A stretch of DNA of 6,173 nt from Chloroflexota bacterium (GCA_022565015.1 JADFKI010000226.1:1-6173); one strand, 5' to 3'; counted from the first letter of the stretch, positions 1 through 5,577 are shown. Made by a program: numbers and translations. The notes: generated by a model from the sequence alone, not told the origin.

Positions 1-1412
1 GCGCCGGTTTCCAGGTCGGTGAAGAAGCGTATGACGCCTTCCGGATCGTCCTGAAAAGCGTCGGTGAATTTGGTCTCGTCGAACTTCAGGCGAGCGCCGT
101 CGCCTATGCGAATGCCCAGGTCCGATAGCCGCGTGTACTTGCCGCGCGCCCCCGGGATGCGGAGGGCGACCATGCGTGTGAGACGCCGCTCTATGGCGGC
201 GGCGGCGCTGTCCCCCAGGAGAATCCCGGCCCGCTCCGTCTCCGGGTCGTAGGCGGTGAGTTGGTCGATGCGATCCATGGCGGTGTTGTAGTCGGCGACC
301 AGCCCTTGCAGAGCCGACAGCGCGGTTTGCATGCTCTGGTCGACGGTAACTGTGACGGCGTCGTCAGAGGCTGAGTTAAGATTCAGCGTCAGGCCTGGTA
401 TGACGTCCGTAATGGTGTTGCTGGAGCTGCGTACGCGAATGCCGCCGTTCTGCGGATCGTCTCCGATGACGACCACGGCGTCCGAAGCGCGGGTCAGGGT
501 GGTGAAGTCCAGTCCGAGCTCGCCGCCGTCCAGGATCATCTCCCCGACCATTCCGGTGGCGCGCGAACTAACGGTGAGGCGGAATGGGTTGACGTCTCGC
601 CCGTCGTTGAAGATGTTGGCCCGCGCCAGCGTGGAGCGCTCGTTGATCAGGTCGACAAGTTCCTGAGCCGTCTCGCCGCCTTGCAGCTCGATTTTCAGCT
701 CGAACGAGCCGTCGATTCTTCCTTCCTCGGTGTCGCCGGCCAGGTGCAGATCGTGGGCGGCGTTCCCGCCTTCGAGATCCTCGATTTTCAATCGGCTATG
801 CACGCCGCTATCGTCGGCGATCAGTATACCGTCCCCGGTCTCGTTGATTGAGGCGCGAACGGTCAGGCCTGTTCGGTTGATCTCGGCAATCACGTCTCCG
901 ATGGTGGTGATCGTCGGGCTGGTCAGATTGACGATCTCGGAGCGTCCGCTGGAATCGGTGATGCGGAATTTGCCGCGGGCGATGCCCAGGCCGGCGTTCA
1001 GATCACCCAGTAGAGTGTTTTCGGATACATATTGCTTTTGCAGATTGTCGCTGTTGATTTCGACGCCTTGCCCTGCGATTCCCAGGCTTCCGGCGAAGCT
1101 GAGTTTGACGTCCTCGATCTTGAGCGGCCCCGATACGCCTTCCTTACTCGCGATGCGCAACCCGGTTCCCCTGACGTCGTAGCCGACATCGATGGCCAGA
1201 TCAGCCGCGTTGATCAAATCGATCACGTCGCCGAGTGTTTCGGCCTTGCTCAGGTTGATCTCGGCGCTCTTTCCGTTGCCGTCGGTGATGCGAACGACGG
1301 CGCCCACGCCGTCCTCGTCGAAGTCGAAACGCAGCGTCTCCAGCGGGTTGGTCAGGTGGTCCTTGATGGTCGTCGTGTGGAAACCCCCAAAGTCGTCCTC
1401 AAACGCGATCAC
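1..1412 (-). CDS. fliD: Flagellar hook-associated protein 2 (FliD, filament cap), C-terminal fragment, partial
   Basis: FliD caps the growing flagellar filament outside the cell and helps flagellin subunits fold into place. About 470 residues are readable on the minus strand, and the 3' end runs off the left edge. The N-terminal half shows flagellin/FliD 'IN' repeats: one near residues 40-85 (ITDGNGKSAEINL, then LGDVIDLIN) and a second about 80 residues later (FRITDSSGRSEIVNL, then IGDVIAEIN). A related unit follows (ETAQELVDLIN). The last ~170 residues fit the FliD C-terminal domain (DYNTAMDRIDQLTAYDPETE, ILLGD, RLSDLGIRIGDGARLKFDE, DDPEGVIRFF). Large FliD proteins with many IN repeats are what I recall from planctomycete-type bacteria. 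No native start is visible: the first possible start in frame is the GTG at 1410-1412, without a convincing ribosome binding site, and the nearest upstream in-frame stop is at 1533-1535. The N-terminal FliD domain is absent and SMP-30 coding sequence takes its place. Identity as FliD is secure; the 5' boundary is not. Confidence 0.85.
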   Translation of the reverse strand, partial: MIAFEDDFGGFHTTTIKDHLTNPLETLRFDFDEDGVGAVVRITDGNGKSAEINLSKAETLGDVIDLINAADLAIDVGYDVRGTGLRIASKEGVSGPLKIEDVKLSFAGSLGIAGQGVEINSDNLQKQYVSENTLLGDLNAGLGIARGKFRITDSSGRSEIVNLTSPTITTIGDVIAEINRTGLTVRASINETGDGILIADDSGVHSRLKIEDLEGGNAAHDLHLAGDTEEGRIDGSFELKIELQGGETAQELVDLINERSTLARANIFNDGRDVNPFRLTVSSRATGMVGEMILDGGELGLDFTTLTRASDAVVVIGDDPQNGGIRVRSSSNTITDVIPGLTLNLNSASDDAVTVTVDQSMQTALSALQGLVADYNTAMDRIDQLTAYDPETERAGILLGDSAAAAIERRLTRMVALRIPGARGKYTRLSDLGIRIGDGARLKFDETKFTDAFQDDPEGVIRFFTDLETG

Positions 1413-1445
1413 CAGGTCACCCGCCGTCGGCGCCGACGTCGTATG
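1395..1445. other. Breakpoint between SMP-30 and FliD coding sequence
   Basis: On the minus strand the SMP-30 pattern holds down to about 1420 (SYDVGADGG). The FliD frame, offset by one base from the SMP-30 frame, becomes stop-free and FliD-like just below. The SMP-30 frame meets stops at 1417-1419 and again shortly after. Both genes are interrupted at the same place, the 3' part of one and the 5' part of the other, and no insertion sequence or long repeat is visible there. The exact join cannot be fixed because the ~25 residues after the GTG at 1412 (FEDDFGGFHTTTIKD region) are not clearly typical of either family. Confidence 0.7.
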
Positions 1446-2031
1446 ACCGAATATGCTTGCGTGCCGAGTCCGCCACGTAAAACGTCTGCTCGTCGGGAGC
1501 GAAGGCGAGGCCGTTTGGCCGGTCCATGTCGTCTATTAGCAGCGTTAGCTCGCCGTCCTCTCCGATTCTGAAAACGCCGTTGAAGTCCAGCTCCTTGCCC
1601 TGGGTATGACCGGGCAGGCCATACGGCGGGTCCGTGAAATAAACAGCGCCGTCGGATTTCACGACGGCGTCGTTGGGGCTATTGAGGCGCCTTCCCTCGT
1701 AGCGGTTGGCGATCACCGTTATGTTGCCCTCGCCGTCGGTACGGGTCACCCGGCGATTGGAGTGCTCGCATGTCACGAGATTTCCCTCGCCGTCCAGCGT
1801 CATGCCGTTGGCGTTGCCGCTGGGATAGCGAAAGGTGGAGACAGTCGGCCCTTCCTCGGCCACCTGGTATCGAACGATACGGCTATTTGGGATGTCGGTG
1901 AACAGCAGATGGTCGCCGCGCCATACCGGCCCCTCGATGAATCCGAAGCCCGTGGCCAGATGGGTAATCGTCGGCTCCTCTCCGAGCAAGTCTCCGAACG
2001 AATCGTGATGCGCTTCGAATATTTCTTGCAT
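1417..2031 (-). pseudogene. SMP-30/gluconolactonase-family protein, truncated at its C-terminus
   Basis: This family folds as a six-bladed beta-propeller that hydrolyses sugar or other lactones using one divalent metal. The 204 visible residues contain the usual landmarks: FIEGPVW (E33, metal ligand), FTDIPNSRI, the blade NANGMTLDGEGNLVTCEHSNRRV, RLNSPNDAVV (117-120), the conserved FTDPPYGLPG, and MDRPNGLAFAPDE (N173, metal ligand), then YVADS. The reading frame ends at TGA (1417-1419) just after SYDVGADGG. Family members usually run to about 290-310 residues, so roughly the last two blades are missing, with the Asp that normally completes the metal site (in the D-G-x-x-x-D segment). The start is good: ATG at 2031 with AAGAGG 9 bases upstream. 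None of the three frames past the stop continues an SMP-30 pattern; the sequence becomes FliD. It lies downstream of the GMC oxidoreductase on the same strand, 317 bases away. A lone nonsense mutation does not explain this. It is either a rearranged pseudogene or an assembly artefact. Confidence 0.8.
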
Positions 2032-2092
2032 TACGGCTTACCTCTTTAGTCTTCTAATGGTGGTAGGAATACAGGCCGACCTCTCTCTTGCG

Positions 2093-2174
2093 CCCCCATC
2101 CTAACCTTCCCCCATTTTGGGGGAAGGGATTTTTAGCTCAACCTCTCCGAACGTATTCAGATTAAGGAGTCGGA
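2093..2174. repeat. 82-bp direct repeat, copy 1, with internal hairpin
   Basis: This copy starts CCCCCATCCT and ends AAGGAGTCGGA. It matches copy 2 at 77 of 82 positions by eye. It contains a perfect 10-bp inverted repeat, CCTTCCCCCA (2105-2114) and TGGGGGAAGG (2118-2127), with a 3-base loop, followed on the plus strand by GATTTTTAG. The non-palindromic half (CGAACGTATTCAGATTAAGG) is also conserved between copies, so the unit is more than a hairpin. Confidence 0.9.
2105..2136 (+). terminator. Terminator-like hairpin plus T-run within repeat copy 1
   Basis: The 10-bp stem with a 3-base loop is followed by GATTTTTAG, which has the shape of an intrinsic terminator reading on the plus strand. 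Both flanking genes are on the minus strand, where no T-run follows the stem. So it is not an obvious terminator for GMC oxidoreductase mRNA. It may simply be part of the repeat's structure. Confidence 0.3.
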
Positions 2175-2200
2175 GGGTCTCGACGAGCGAAGGAACCTCA

Positions 2201-2282
2201 CCCCCATCCTTGCCTTCCCCCATTTTGGGGGAAAGGATTTTTAGTTCAACCTCTTCGAACGTATTCAGATTAAGGAGTCGGA
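2201..2282. repeat. 82-bp direct repeat, copy 2, with internal hairpin
   Basis: This copy starts 108 bases after copy 1, separated from it by a 26-base spacer. The five differences fall at the AA/TG pair before the hairpin, one base after the hairpin's G-run, and two C/T changes. The hairpin is retained as an 8-bp core, TTCCCCCA (2215-2222) and TGGGGGAA (2226-2233), with a bulged A before a GG that can pair with CC. A T-run again follows on the plus strand. Confidence 0.9.
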
Positions 2283-2309
2283 CACCTCAATCCTCTCCCG
2301 CCTGAGGTG
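2283..2309. repeat. Short inverted repeat after copy 2 (degenerate third hairpin)
   Basis: CACCTCA (2283-2289) pairs with TGAGGTG (2303-2309) across a 13-base loop that contains CCTCTCCC. The surrounding C-rich then G-rich layout echoes the hairpin part of the 82-bp units but not their conserved tail. It ends about 40 bases beyond the GMC oxidoreductase stop codon and could help end that transcript. There is no T-run to support a classical terminator. Confidence 0.45.
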
Positions 2310-2348
2310 GGAAAGGAAGTCTATTGCCAGGGGTGTTGCCACGCCCCT

Positions 2349-3896
2349 TCACTTGCCCTGCTTGATGAAATCGGCTATGTGCTCGCCGATCATCATGACG
2401 GTCACGTTGATGTTGGCTCGCACGCAGTCGGGCATGATGGAGGCGTCCACAACCCGCAACCCTTCGAGCCCATGCACCTTGCCGAACTGGTCGACTACCG
2501 CCATCGGATCGGACGCCGGCCCCATCTTGCATGTGCAGGAGATATGGTGGCCTGTCGTGACCTCACGCATCATCCACTCGTCCAGCGCTTCGTCCGACTC
2601 CAACACTTCGTCGGGCGGCTCCGTGCGACGCTCGATGATATCTTTCCAGGCCTCGTGTTCGCCGAGCTTCACGCAGATCCGGACCGCCTCCCTCATGCGC
2701 TCACGATCGAAGGGCTCCTGAAAGTAGTTGTAGTCCAGCACCGGCTGCACGTGCGGGTCCGAAGACGCCAGCTTCAGTTCGCCGCTGCCCAGGGCCAGGT
2801 CCAGCCCGGTGATCATGCGGATGCCGATGGGGTCCATCCGATCGCCACCCCTGTCGATGCGGTCCGTGGCGAAGATGTTCATGTAAACGATCATGTCGTT
2901 TTCAAACTCGGAGCCCGTCGCCGTATATCGCAGTGCAAACTGAATTCTCGGCCCGTAGGTCTCCAATTTGGAGACGTCTTTCACCGACCAGGTCGAATAT
3001 AACAGCGGATGGTCTCGCAGGTTCTGGCCGACGCCCGGCACGTCTTTGAGGACGGGTATTCCGACGCTCCTGAGGGATTCGGCGGGGCCTACGCCCGACA
3101 ACATGAGTATCTGGGGAGAGCCGACGGCGCCGGCACTGAGGATGATCTCGCTACCCTCCACGGTGAACCTCTCGCCACCGCTCTCCACCTCTACGCCCGT
3201 GGCCCTGTTCCCATCGAAAAGCAGCTTATGGATGAGGCAGTTCGGCCGAATCGTCAGGTTCAGCCGGTGCCTGGACAGCCCAAGATAGCCTATCGCAGTG
3301 CTCCAGCGTATGCCTTCCGGGTTGTTCAGCGGCAAGGGGCCGACGCCGGTGGAGTCCGGTGCGTTGTGGTCCGGGCAGTCTGCGAAGCCGGCATCGAGGC
3401 ACGCCCGGTAGAAGGCCCTGGAGCTATCCCGCCACGTTTCCGGCTTGAAACGGTGGCAGATTATTGGGCCATCGGTGCCGTGAAAGTCGTCGCTATACGT
3501 GGTATCCGTCTCAAGTTTGCGAAAATAATGAAGGTTTTTCTCGAAGGACCACTCGTCGTTCCCCCAGGAAGCCCAGTTGTCGTAGTCCTCCGGCATGCCT
3601 CTCAGGAAGATCTGGCCGTTGATGGCGCTCGAGCCTCCGGTGACCTTTCCCCTGGGAACCAGCATCGGCTGCGCTTCGTCGGTCGCCCGCGCCGTGAACT
3701 GCCAGTTGTGGTCGCTGGTCATGATGTCGGTCGCAGAGGCGTAACCGAACTTCACCTCTTCTGGAAGGCTGTCGATATCGGGATAGTCGGGCCCCGCCTC
3801 CAGCAGAAGGACGGAGTGGCTGGGGTCCTCGGTGAGTCGCGTAGCCAGAATAGACCCTGCGGAACCGGCGCCGATTACGATGGTGTCGTACTTCAA
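2349..3896 (-). CDS. GMC-family FAD-dependent oxidoreductase (choline/alcohol dehydrogenase type)
   Basis: A complete 515-residue flavoenzyme that should oxidise a primary alcohol to an aldehyde using bound FAD; the substrate cannot be read from sequence. Motifs in order: dinucleotide-binding VIGAGSAGS (GAGSAG 9-14) with the adenosine-ribose acidic residue in LLLEAG (E33); PRGK (81-84) and GGSSAING (87-94), the FAD-contacting GMC signature 1 region; GAVGSPQILMLSGVGP (256-271), GMC signature 2; and the C-terminal HISCTCKMG, whose H451 is the likely catalytic His. N495 in ANINVTVMMIGE sits at the second active-site position. The usual GT-C-K/R-MG loop has Cys454 in place of Gly. Length is normal, with no signal peptide or membrane segment, so it is cytoplasmic. 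I chose TTG at 3896: AGGGAG lies 8 bases upstream and the protein then begins MKYDTIVIG, as in relatives. A GTG at 3905 would add three residues across a run of eight T but has no spaced ribosome binding site. The gene has its own promoter; SMP-30 lies downstream. Confidence 0.95.
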   Translation of the reverse strand: MKYDTIVIGAGSAGSILATRLTEDPSHSVLLLEAGPDYPDIDSLPEEVKFGYASATDIMTSDHNWQFTARATDEAQPMLVPRGKVTGGSSAINGQIFLRGMPEDYDNWASWGNDEWSFEKNLHYFRKLETDTTYSDDFHGTDGPIICHRFKPETWRDSSRAFYRACLDAGFADCPDHNAPDSTGVGPLPLNNPEGIRWSTAIGYLGLSRHRLNLTIRPNCLIHKLLFDGNRATGVEVESGGERFTVEGSEIILSAGAVGSPQILMLSGVGPAESLRSVGIPVLKDVPGVGQNLRDHPLLYSTWSVKDVSKLETYGPRIQFALRYTATGSEFENDMIVYMNIFATDRIDRGGDRMDPIGIRMITGLDLALGSGELKLASSDPHVQPVLDYNYFQEPFDRERMREAVRICVKLGEHEAWKDIIERRTEPPDEVLESDEALDEWMMREVTTGHHISCTCKMGPASDPMAVVDQFGKVHGLEGLRVVDASIMPDCVRANINVTVMMIGEHIADFIKQGK

Positions 3897-3904
3897 AAAA
3901 AACA

Positions 3905-3910
3905 CTCCCT
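3905..3910 (-). promoter_or_regulatory. Ribosome binding site that favours the TTG start of the GMC oxidoreductase
   Basis: AGGGAG on the minus strand ends 8 bases before TTG (3894-3896), an ideal distance. The alternative GTG (3903-3905) overlaps the AGGGAG and therefore could not use it. The spacer contains part of a run of eight T (3895-3902), so the reading frame between GTG and TTG would be sensitive to slippage or sequencing error, while the TTG start would not. Confidence 0.65.
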
Positions 3911-3964
3911 GCCCAGCATAACGGGCCGCCGTGACTCGTGAGCCCGCGACACTTCAATGGCGGG

Positions 3965-3993
3965 ATGATACCCTTGCCCGAATATCGAGTCAA
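3965..3993 (-). promoter_or_regulatory. Sigma70-type promoter of the GMC oxidoreductase gene
   Basis: The minus strand reads TTGACT (3988-3993), a 17-base spacer, then TATCAT (3965-3970), each box matching 5 of 6 consensus bases. Transcription would start near 3958, giving a leader of about 60 bases before the TTG start. This is the best promoter-like pair in the window and it points at the only complete minus-strand gene. Confidence 0.65.
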
Positions 3994-4038
3994 GCAAAAT
4001 CCAGTCGGCGACACAGATTAGAACCGAGCTCCTGAGCT

Positions 4039-4054
4039 AGTGCTTCCGGCGTAG
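4039..4054. repeat. 16-bp direct repeat, copy A (AGTGCTTCCGGCGTAG)
   Basis: It matches copy B at 14 of 16 positions, with the two differences adjacent in the centre. The copies start 92 bases apart, close to nine helical turns, on the same face of the DNA. Both lie upstream of the plus-strand operon. A paired regulator site is possible, but two copies alone could also be chance or a remnant of duplication. Confidence 0.55.
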
Positions 4055-4130
4055 AATAACCACAGTGAGCGCTTTGCCCACGAGTTGAATAAGGAATCTG
4101 GCGTCTTGTCGGACTCATTGGCGGCAACCC

Positions 4131-4146
4131 AGTGCTTTAGGCGTAG
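4131..4146. repeat. 16-bp direct repeat, copy B (AGTGCTTTAGGCGTAG)
   Basis: This is the second copy of the AGTGCTTNNGGCGTAG unit. Its last six bases form the left part of the GCGTAGC/GCTACGC palindrome, so the direct repeat and the palindrome share sequence next to the candidate promoter of the nucleotidyltransferase operon. Confidence 0.55.
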
Positions 4147-4156
4147 CTTGCTACGC
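4141..4156. promoter_or_regulatory. Perfect palindrome GCGTAGC-TT-GCTACGC, candidate operator
   Basis: Two 7-base arms match perfectly around a 2-base centre, the size and symmetry expected of a site for a dimeric helix-turn-helix regulator. It covers the only reasonable -35 (TTGCTA, 4148-4153) ahead of the operon, so a bound protein would block polymerase. No regulator gene is in the window. As RNA it could also fold, but the 2-base loop makes a DNA site more likely. Confidence 0.45.
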
Positions 4157-4174
4157 TCTTATTTCTGTGATAAA
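4148..4174 (+). promoter_or_regulatory. Weak candidate promoter with extended -10 for the nucleotidyltransferase operon
   Basis: TTGCTA (4148-4153), a 15-base gap, then TGT-GATAAA, with the -10 at 4169-4174 and the extended TG at 4166-4167. The -10 matches 4 of 6 bases and the spacer is short, so this is only the best available candidate. A start near 4181 would give a leader of about 70 bases. Confidence 0.3.
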
Positions 4175-4226
4175 GATAACAAAGTCTATGGTCTGGATTA
4201 CTCCCTTCCAGTCGTTTTCTTTTCCT

Positions 4227-4245
4227 TCCAAATCTTTCGTTTGGA
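4227..4245 (+). promoter_or_regulatory. Leader hairpin that includes the ribosome binding site
   Basis: TCCAAA (4227-4232) pairs with TTTGGA (4240-4245) around a 7-base loop. The right arm contains most of the GGAG (4243-4246) that sits 6 bases before the ATG at 4253. The helix would hide the ribosome binding site. It is short and A+T-rich, so it would be only marginally stable. Confidence 0.35.
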
Positions 4246-4252
4246 GTGCCGT

Positions 4253-4969
4253 ATGAGAGCTATCGTACTCGCTGCCGGAAACGGCGGCAGGCTTCGCCCC
4301 CTCACTCTGCAGACGCCCAAGGTGCTGTTTGAGGTGGGAGGGCAGCCGTTAATCCAATATCCGATACGAGCCCTGTCCCTGGCAGGCATAACGGAAGTCG
4401 GAGTAATGGTTGGCCACGACTCGCAGAAGGTAGTCGACGCGCTGAAGGACGTATATCCGGCGTTGACGTTCATATTCAACCAGTGGCACGAAGGGGACAA
4501 CGCGACTTCCATATTCGCGGCACGAGACTTCGTAGCGGGAGAACCCTTCGTCGTCTGTATGGGTGACCACGCCATTAGCCCGAACATCGTCGAGACGCTC
4601 GTCCTAGAGCATGACGACGGCAATGTACTCTGCGTCGATTCCGCGACCTCGAATCCATCTCAAATCAGCGACGCGACAAGGGTCCGCGTGGATGCCGATG
4701 GCTTCATACTGGATATCGGCAAGGACTTGATGGACTGGGACGTGGTGGATACCGGCGTGTTCATGATGAACGACGATGTCTTTCCCTGCATCGAGAGGCT
4801 GATGGTCAACCAGGGTAAGAAAGTCACCATTTCCCAGGTTGTCGTTGAGATGGGGCGGACGGGCCAACCATTCCGCGTATGCGACGTCAGCGGAATGTTC
4901 TGGGCGGATGTGGATACGCCTGAGGACTACCATTCGGTCGAAATGCTATTGAGAGAGGGCATTGTCTAA
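4253..4969 (+). CDS. Nucleotidyltransferase, probable CTP-dependent (inositol-1-phosphate cytidylyltransferase-like)
   Basis: A 238-residue cytoplasmic enzyme of the MobA-like/NTP_transferase fold, which joins a nucleotide to a phosphorylated sugar, polyol or amino alcohol. Visible motifs: the N-terminal phosphate-binding loop LAAGNGGRLRPLT with the conserved PK (6-23; K23); NQWHEGDNATSIFAAR (76-91), a substrate/base-pocket segment typical of cytidylyltransferases of the LicC/IPCT branch; MGDH (103-106), where D105 should bind the metal; DTGVF (166-170); and WADVDTPEDY (217-226), which supplies the second metal Asp. The ATG at 4253 is preceded by GGAG at 6 bases and gives a protein that begins exactly at the conserved motif. 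The next gene starts inside its last codons. That neighbour, plus the GDN, MGDH and DVDTPED motifs, is what I recall of CTP:inositol-1-phosphate cytidylyltransferase, often fused to a CDP-alcohol transferase. Choline-phosphate or glycerol-phosphate cytidylyltransferase are alternatives. The fold is certain; the substrate is inferred. Confidence 0.9.
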   Translation: MRAIVLAAGNGGRLRPLTLQTPKVLFEVGGQPLIQYPIRALSLAGITEVGVMVGHDSQKVVDALKDVYPALTFIFNQWHEGDNATSIFAARDFVAGEPFVVCMGDHAISPNIVETLVLEHDDGNVLCVDSATSNPSQISDATRVRVDADGFILDIGKDLMDWDVVDTGVFMMNDDVFPCIERLMVNQGKKVTISQVVVEMGRTGQPFRVCDVSGMFWADVDTPEDYHSVEMLLREGIV

Positions 4970-5570
4970 GGACGAAGTCTACGACGGCATTGTTTCGCGC
5001 CATCTGAACCGACGCATCTCTCGGCCAATGGCCCGCTTGCTAGCCCACACTCCGGCGACGCCCAACCAGGTCTCCTTCGCGGCAATCGCCGTCGCCCTGG
5101 GTTCGATGGCCTGTTTTATTTACGGCCTGAATATCCCCGGCGCCTTGCTTGCCCAGTTCTCATCGATCATCGACGGGGTCGACGGCGACCTCGCCCGGCT
5201 GAAGAACATGGCCTCCGAATTTGGCGGCTTCATGGACTCGATTCTCGACAGGTACGCCGACGCTATCCTCTATACAGGCCTGATCATCTGGGCCGCTCAG
5301 ACCACGGACAGCGACCTGGTGTGGCTTGTCGGATTCTGGGCTCTCGCCGGAACGTTCGTGGTCACGTACACGAGGGCGAGGATACAGGGCCTGCCTCGCA
5401 ACGTGTTCGATAGGGGGATCGCTTCCATCGCATCCCGCGACGTTCGACTGCTGGTGCTGATGATCGGCGCGCTTTCGGGACAGGGCTTTGCAACGATAAT
5501 TGCACTGGCCGCGCTAACGAACGCCGTGGTACTGATAAGGCTCGTCAAAGCGGCACGACTCTTGCGATAG
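4962..5570 (+). CDS. CDP-alcohol phosphatidyltransferase family membrane protein (di-inositol-phosphate synthase-like)
   Basis: A 202-residue integral membrane enzyme that moves a phospho-alcohol from a CDP-linked donor to a second alcohol, releasing CMP. The family signature is complete: D71-x2-D74-G75-x2-A78-R79-x8-G88-x3-D92-x3-D96 (DGVDGDLAR ... GGFMDSILD), whose Asp residues bind the metals and act in catalysis. Hydrophobic stretches near 38-56, 60-70, 102-113, 119-135, 160-172 and 175-193 fit the six-helix fold. The amphipathic start (YDGIVSRHLNRRISRPMARLL) followed by TPNQVS, and the later ASRDVRL (157-163), resemble the transferase domain of di-myo-inositol-phosphate-phosphate synthase more than housekeeping phosphatidylglycerophosphate synthase. 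The start is TTG at 4962, overlapping the upstream stop by 8 bases, with purine-rich GAGAGAGGG just before; no better in-frame start lies upstream of the conserved DGIVSR segment. The overlap implies coupled translation with the cytidylyltransferase. The acceptor could instead be a lipid, for example in a phosphatidylinositol-type synthase. Confidence 0.9.
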   Translation: MSKDEVYDGIVSRHLNRRISRPMARLLAHTPATPNQVSFAAIAVALGSMACFIYGLNIPGALLAQFSSIIDGVDGDLARLKNMASEFGGFMDSILDRYADAILYTGLIIWAAQTTDSDLVWLVGFWALAGTFVVTYTRARIQGLPRNVFDRGIASIASRDVRLLVLMIGALSGQGFATIIALAALTNAVVLIRLVKAARLLR

Positions 5571-5577
5571 TCTTAAT

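Larger units (their letters stand above)
2032..2348. other. 317-base intergenic gap filled mainly by structured repeats
   Basis: The gap lies downstream of the GMC oxidoreductase and upstream of the SMP-30 gene, both on the minus strand. It holds two 82-bp direct repeats with hairpins, a third degenerate hairpin next to the GMC stop codon, and the SMP-30 ribosome binding site (AAGAGG at 2041-2046). I find no convincing -35/-10 pair for SMP-30, so its promoter, if any, is not evident. Short open frames here are low-complexity readings of the repeats. Confidence 0.7.
3911..4252. other. Divergent control region between GMC oxidoreductase and the nucleotidyltransferase operon
   Basis: About 340 bases without a believable gene. 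It is more A+T-rich toward 4150-4250 and holds the GMC promoter, two copies of AGTGCTTNNGGCGTAG, a perfect palindrome, a weak extended -10 and a pyrimidine-rich leader ending in a hairpin at the ribosome binding site. An open frame running upstream from 4253 to a TTG at 4085 exists, but it does not look like protein and lacks a ribosome binding site. Confidence 0.7.

Noticed and set aside
1417..1421. Simple one-base frameshift joining SMP-30 to the downstream frame as a single natural protein
   Set aside because: The downstream frame is FliD, not the missing SMP-30 blades, so restoring the frame would not restore either family.
998..2049. Plus-strand and shifted-frame open frames across the FliD and SMP-30 regions
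   Set aside because: They lie opposite or out of frame with clear FliD and SMP-30 coding sequence and have compositions typical of shadow frames.
2093..2282. CRISPR array
   Set aside because: Only two units, far longer than CRISPR repeats, with one 26-base spacer and no cas genes.
2117..2305. 62-codon plus-strand frame whose translation contains a duplicated peptide (IFSSTS.NVFRLRSR)
   Set aside because: The peptide duplication simply reflects the 82-bp DNA repeats, which include hairpins; no ribosome binding site or family match.
2307..3941. Several long plus-strand open frames opposite the GMC oxidoreductase (up to 310 codons)
   Set aside because: They are antisense shadows of a well-conserved minus-strand gene in G+C-rich DNA. 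Their translations show no recognisable domain or protein-like motif.
3511..4014. Minus-strand frame of 167 codons overlapping the GMC start
   Set aside because: It is the shifted frame of the GMC gene; after the overlap it is Arg/Gly/Pro-rich shadow sequence, and its upstream part crosses the promoter.
4085..4252. N-terminal extension of the nucleotidyltransferase from a TTG at 4085
   Set aside because: The added residues have no family resemblance. The conserved LAAGNGGRL motif begins right after the ATG at 4253, which has its own GGAG. The extension would also run over the palindrome and repeats.
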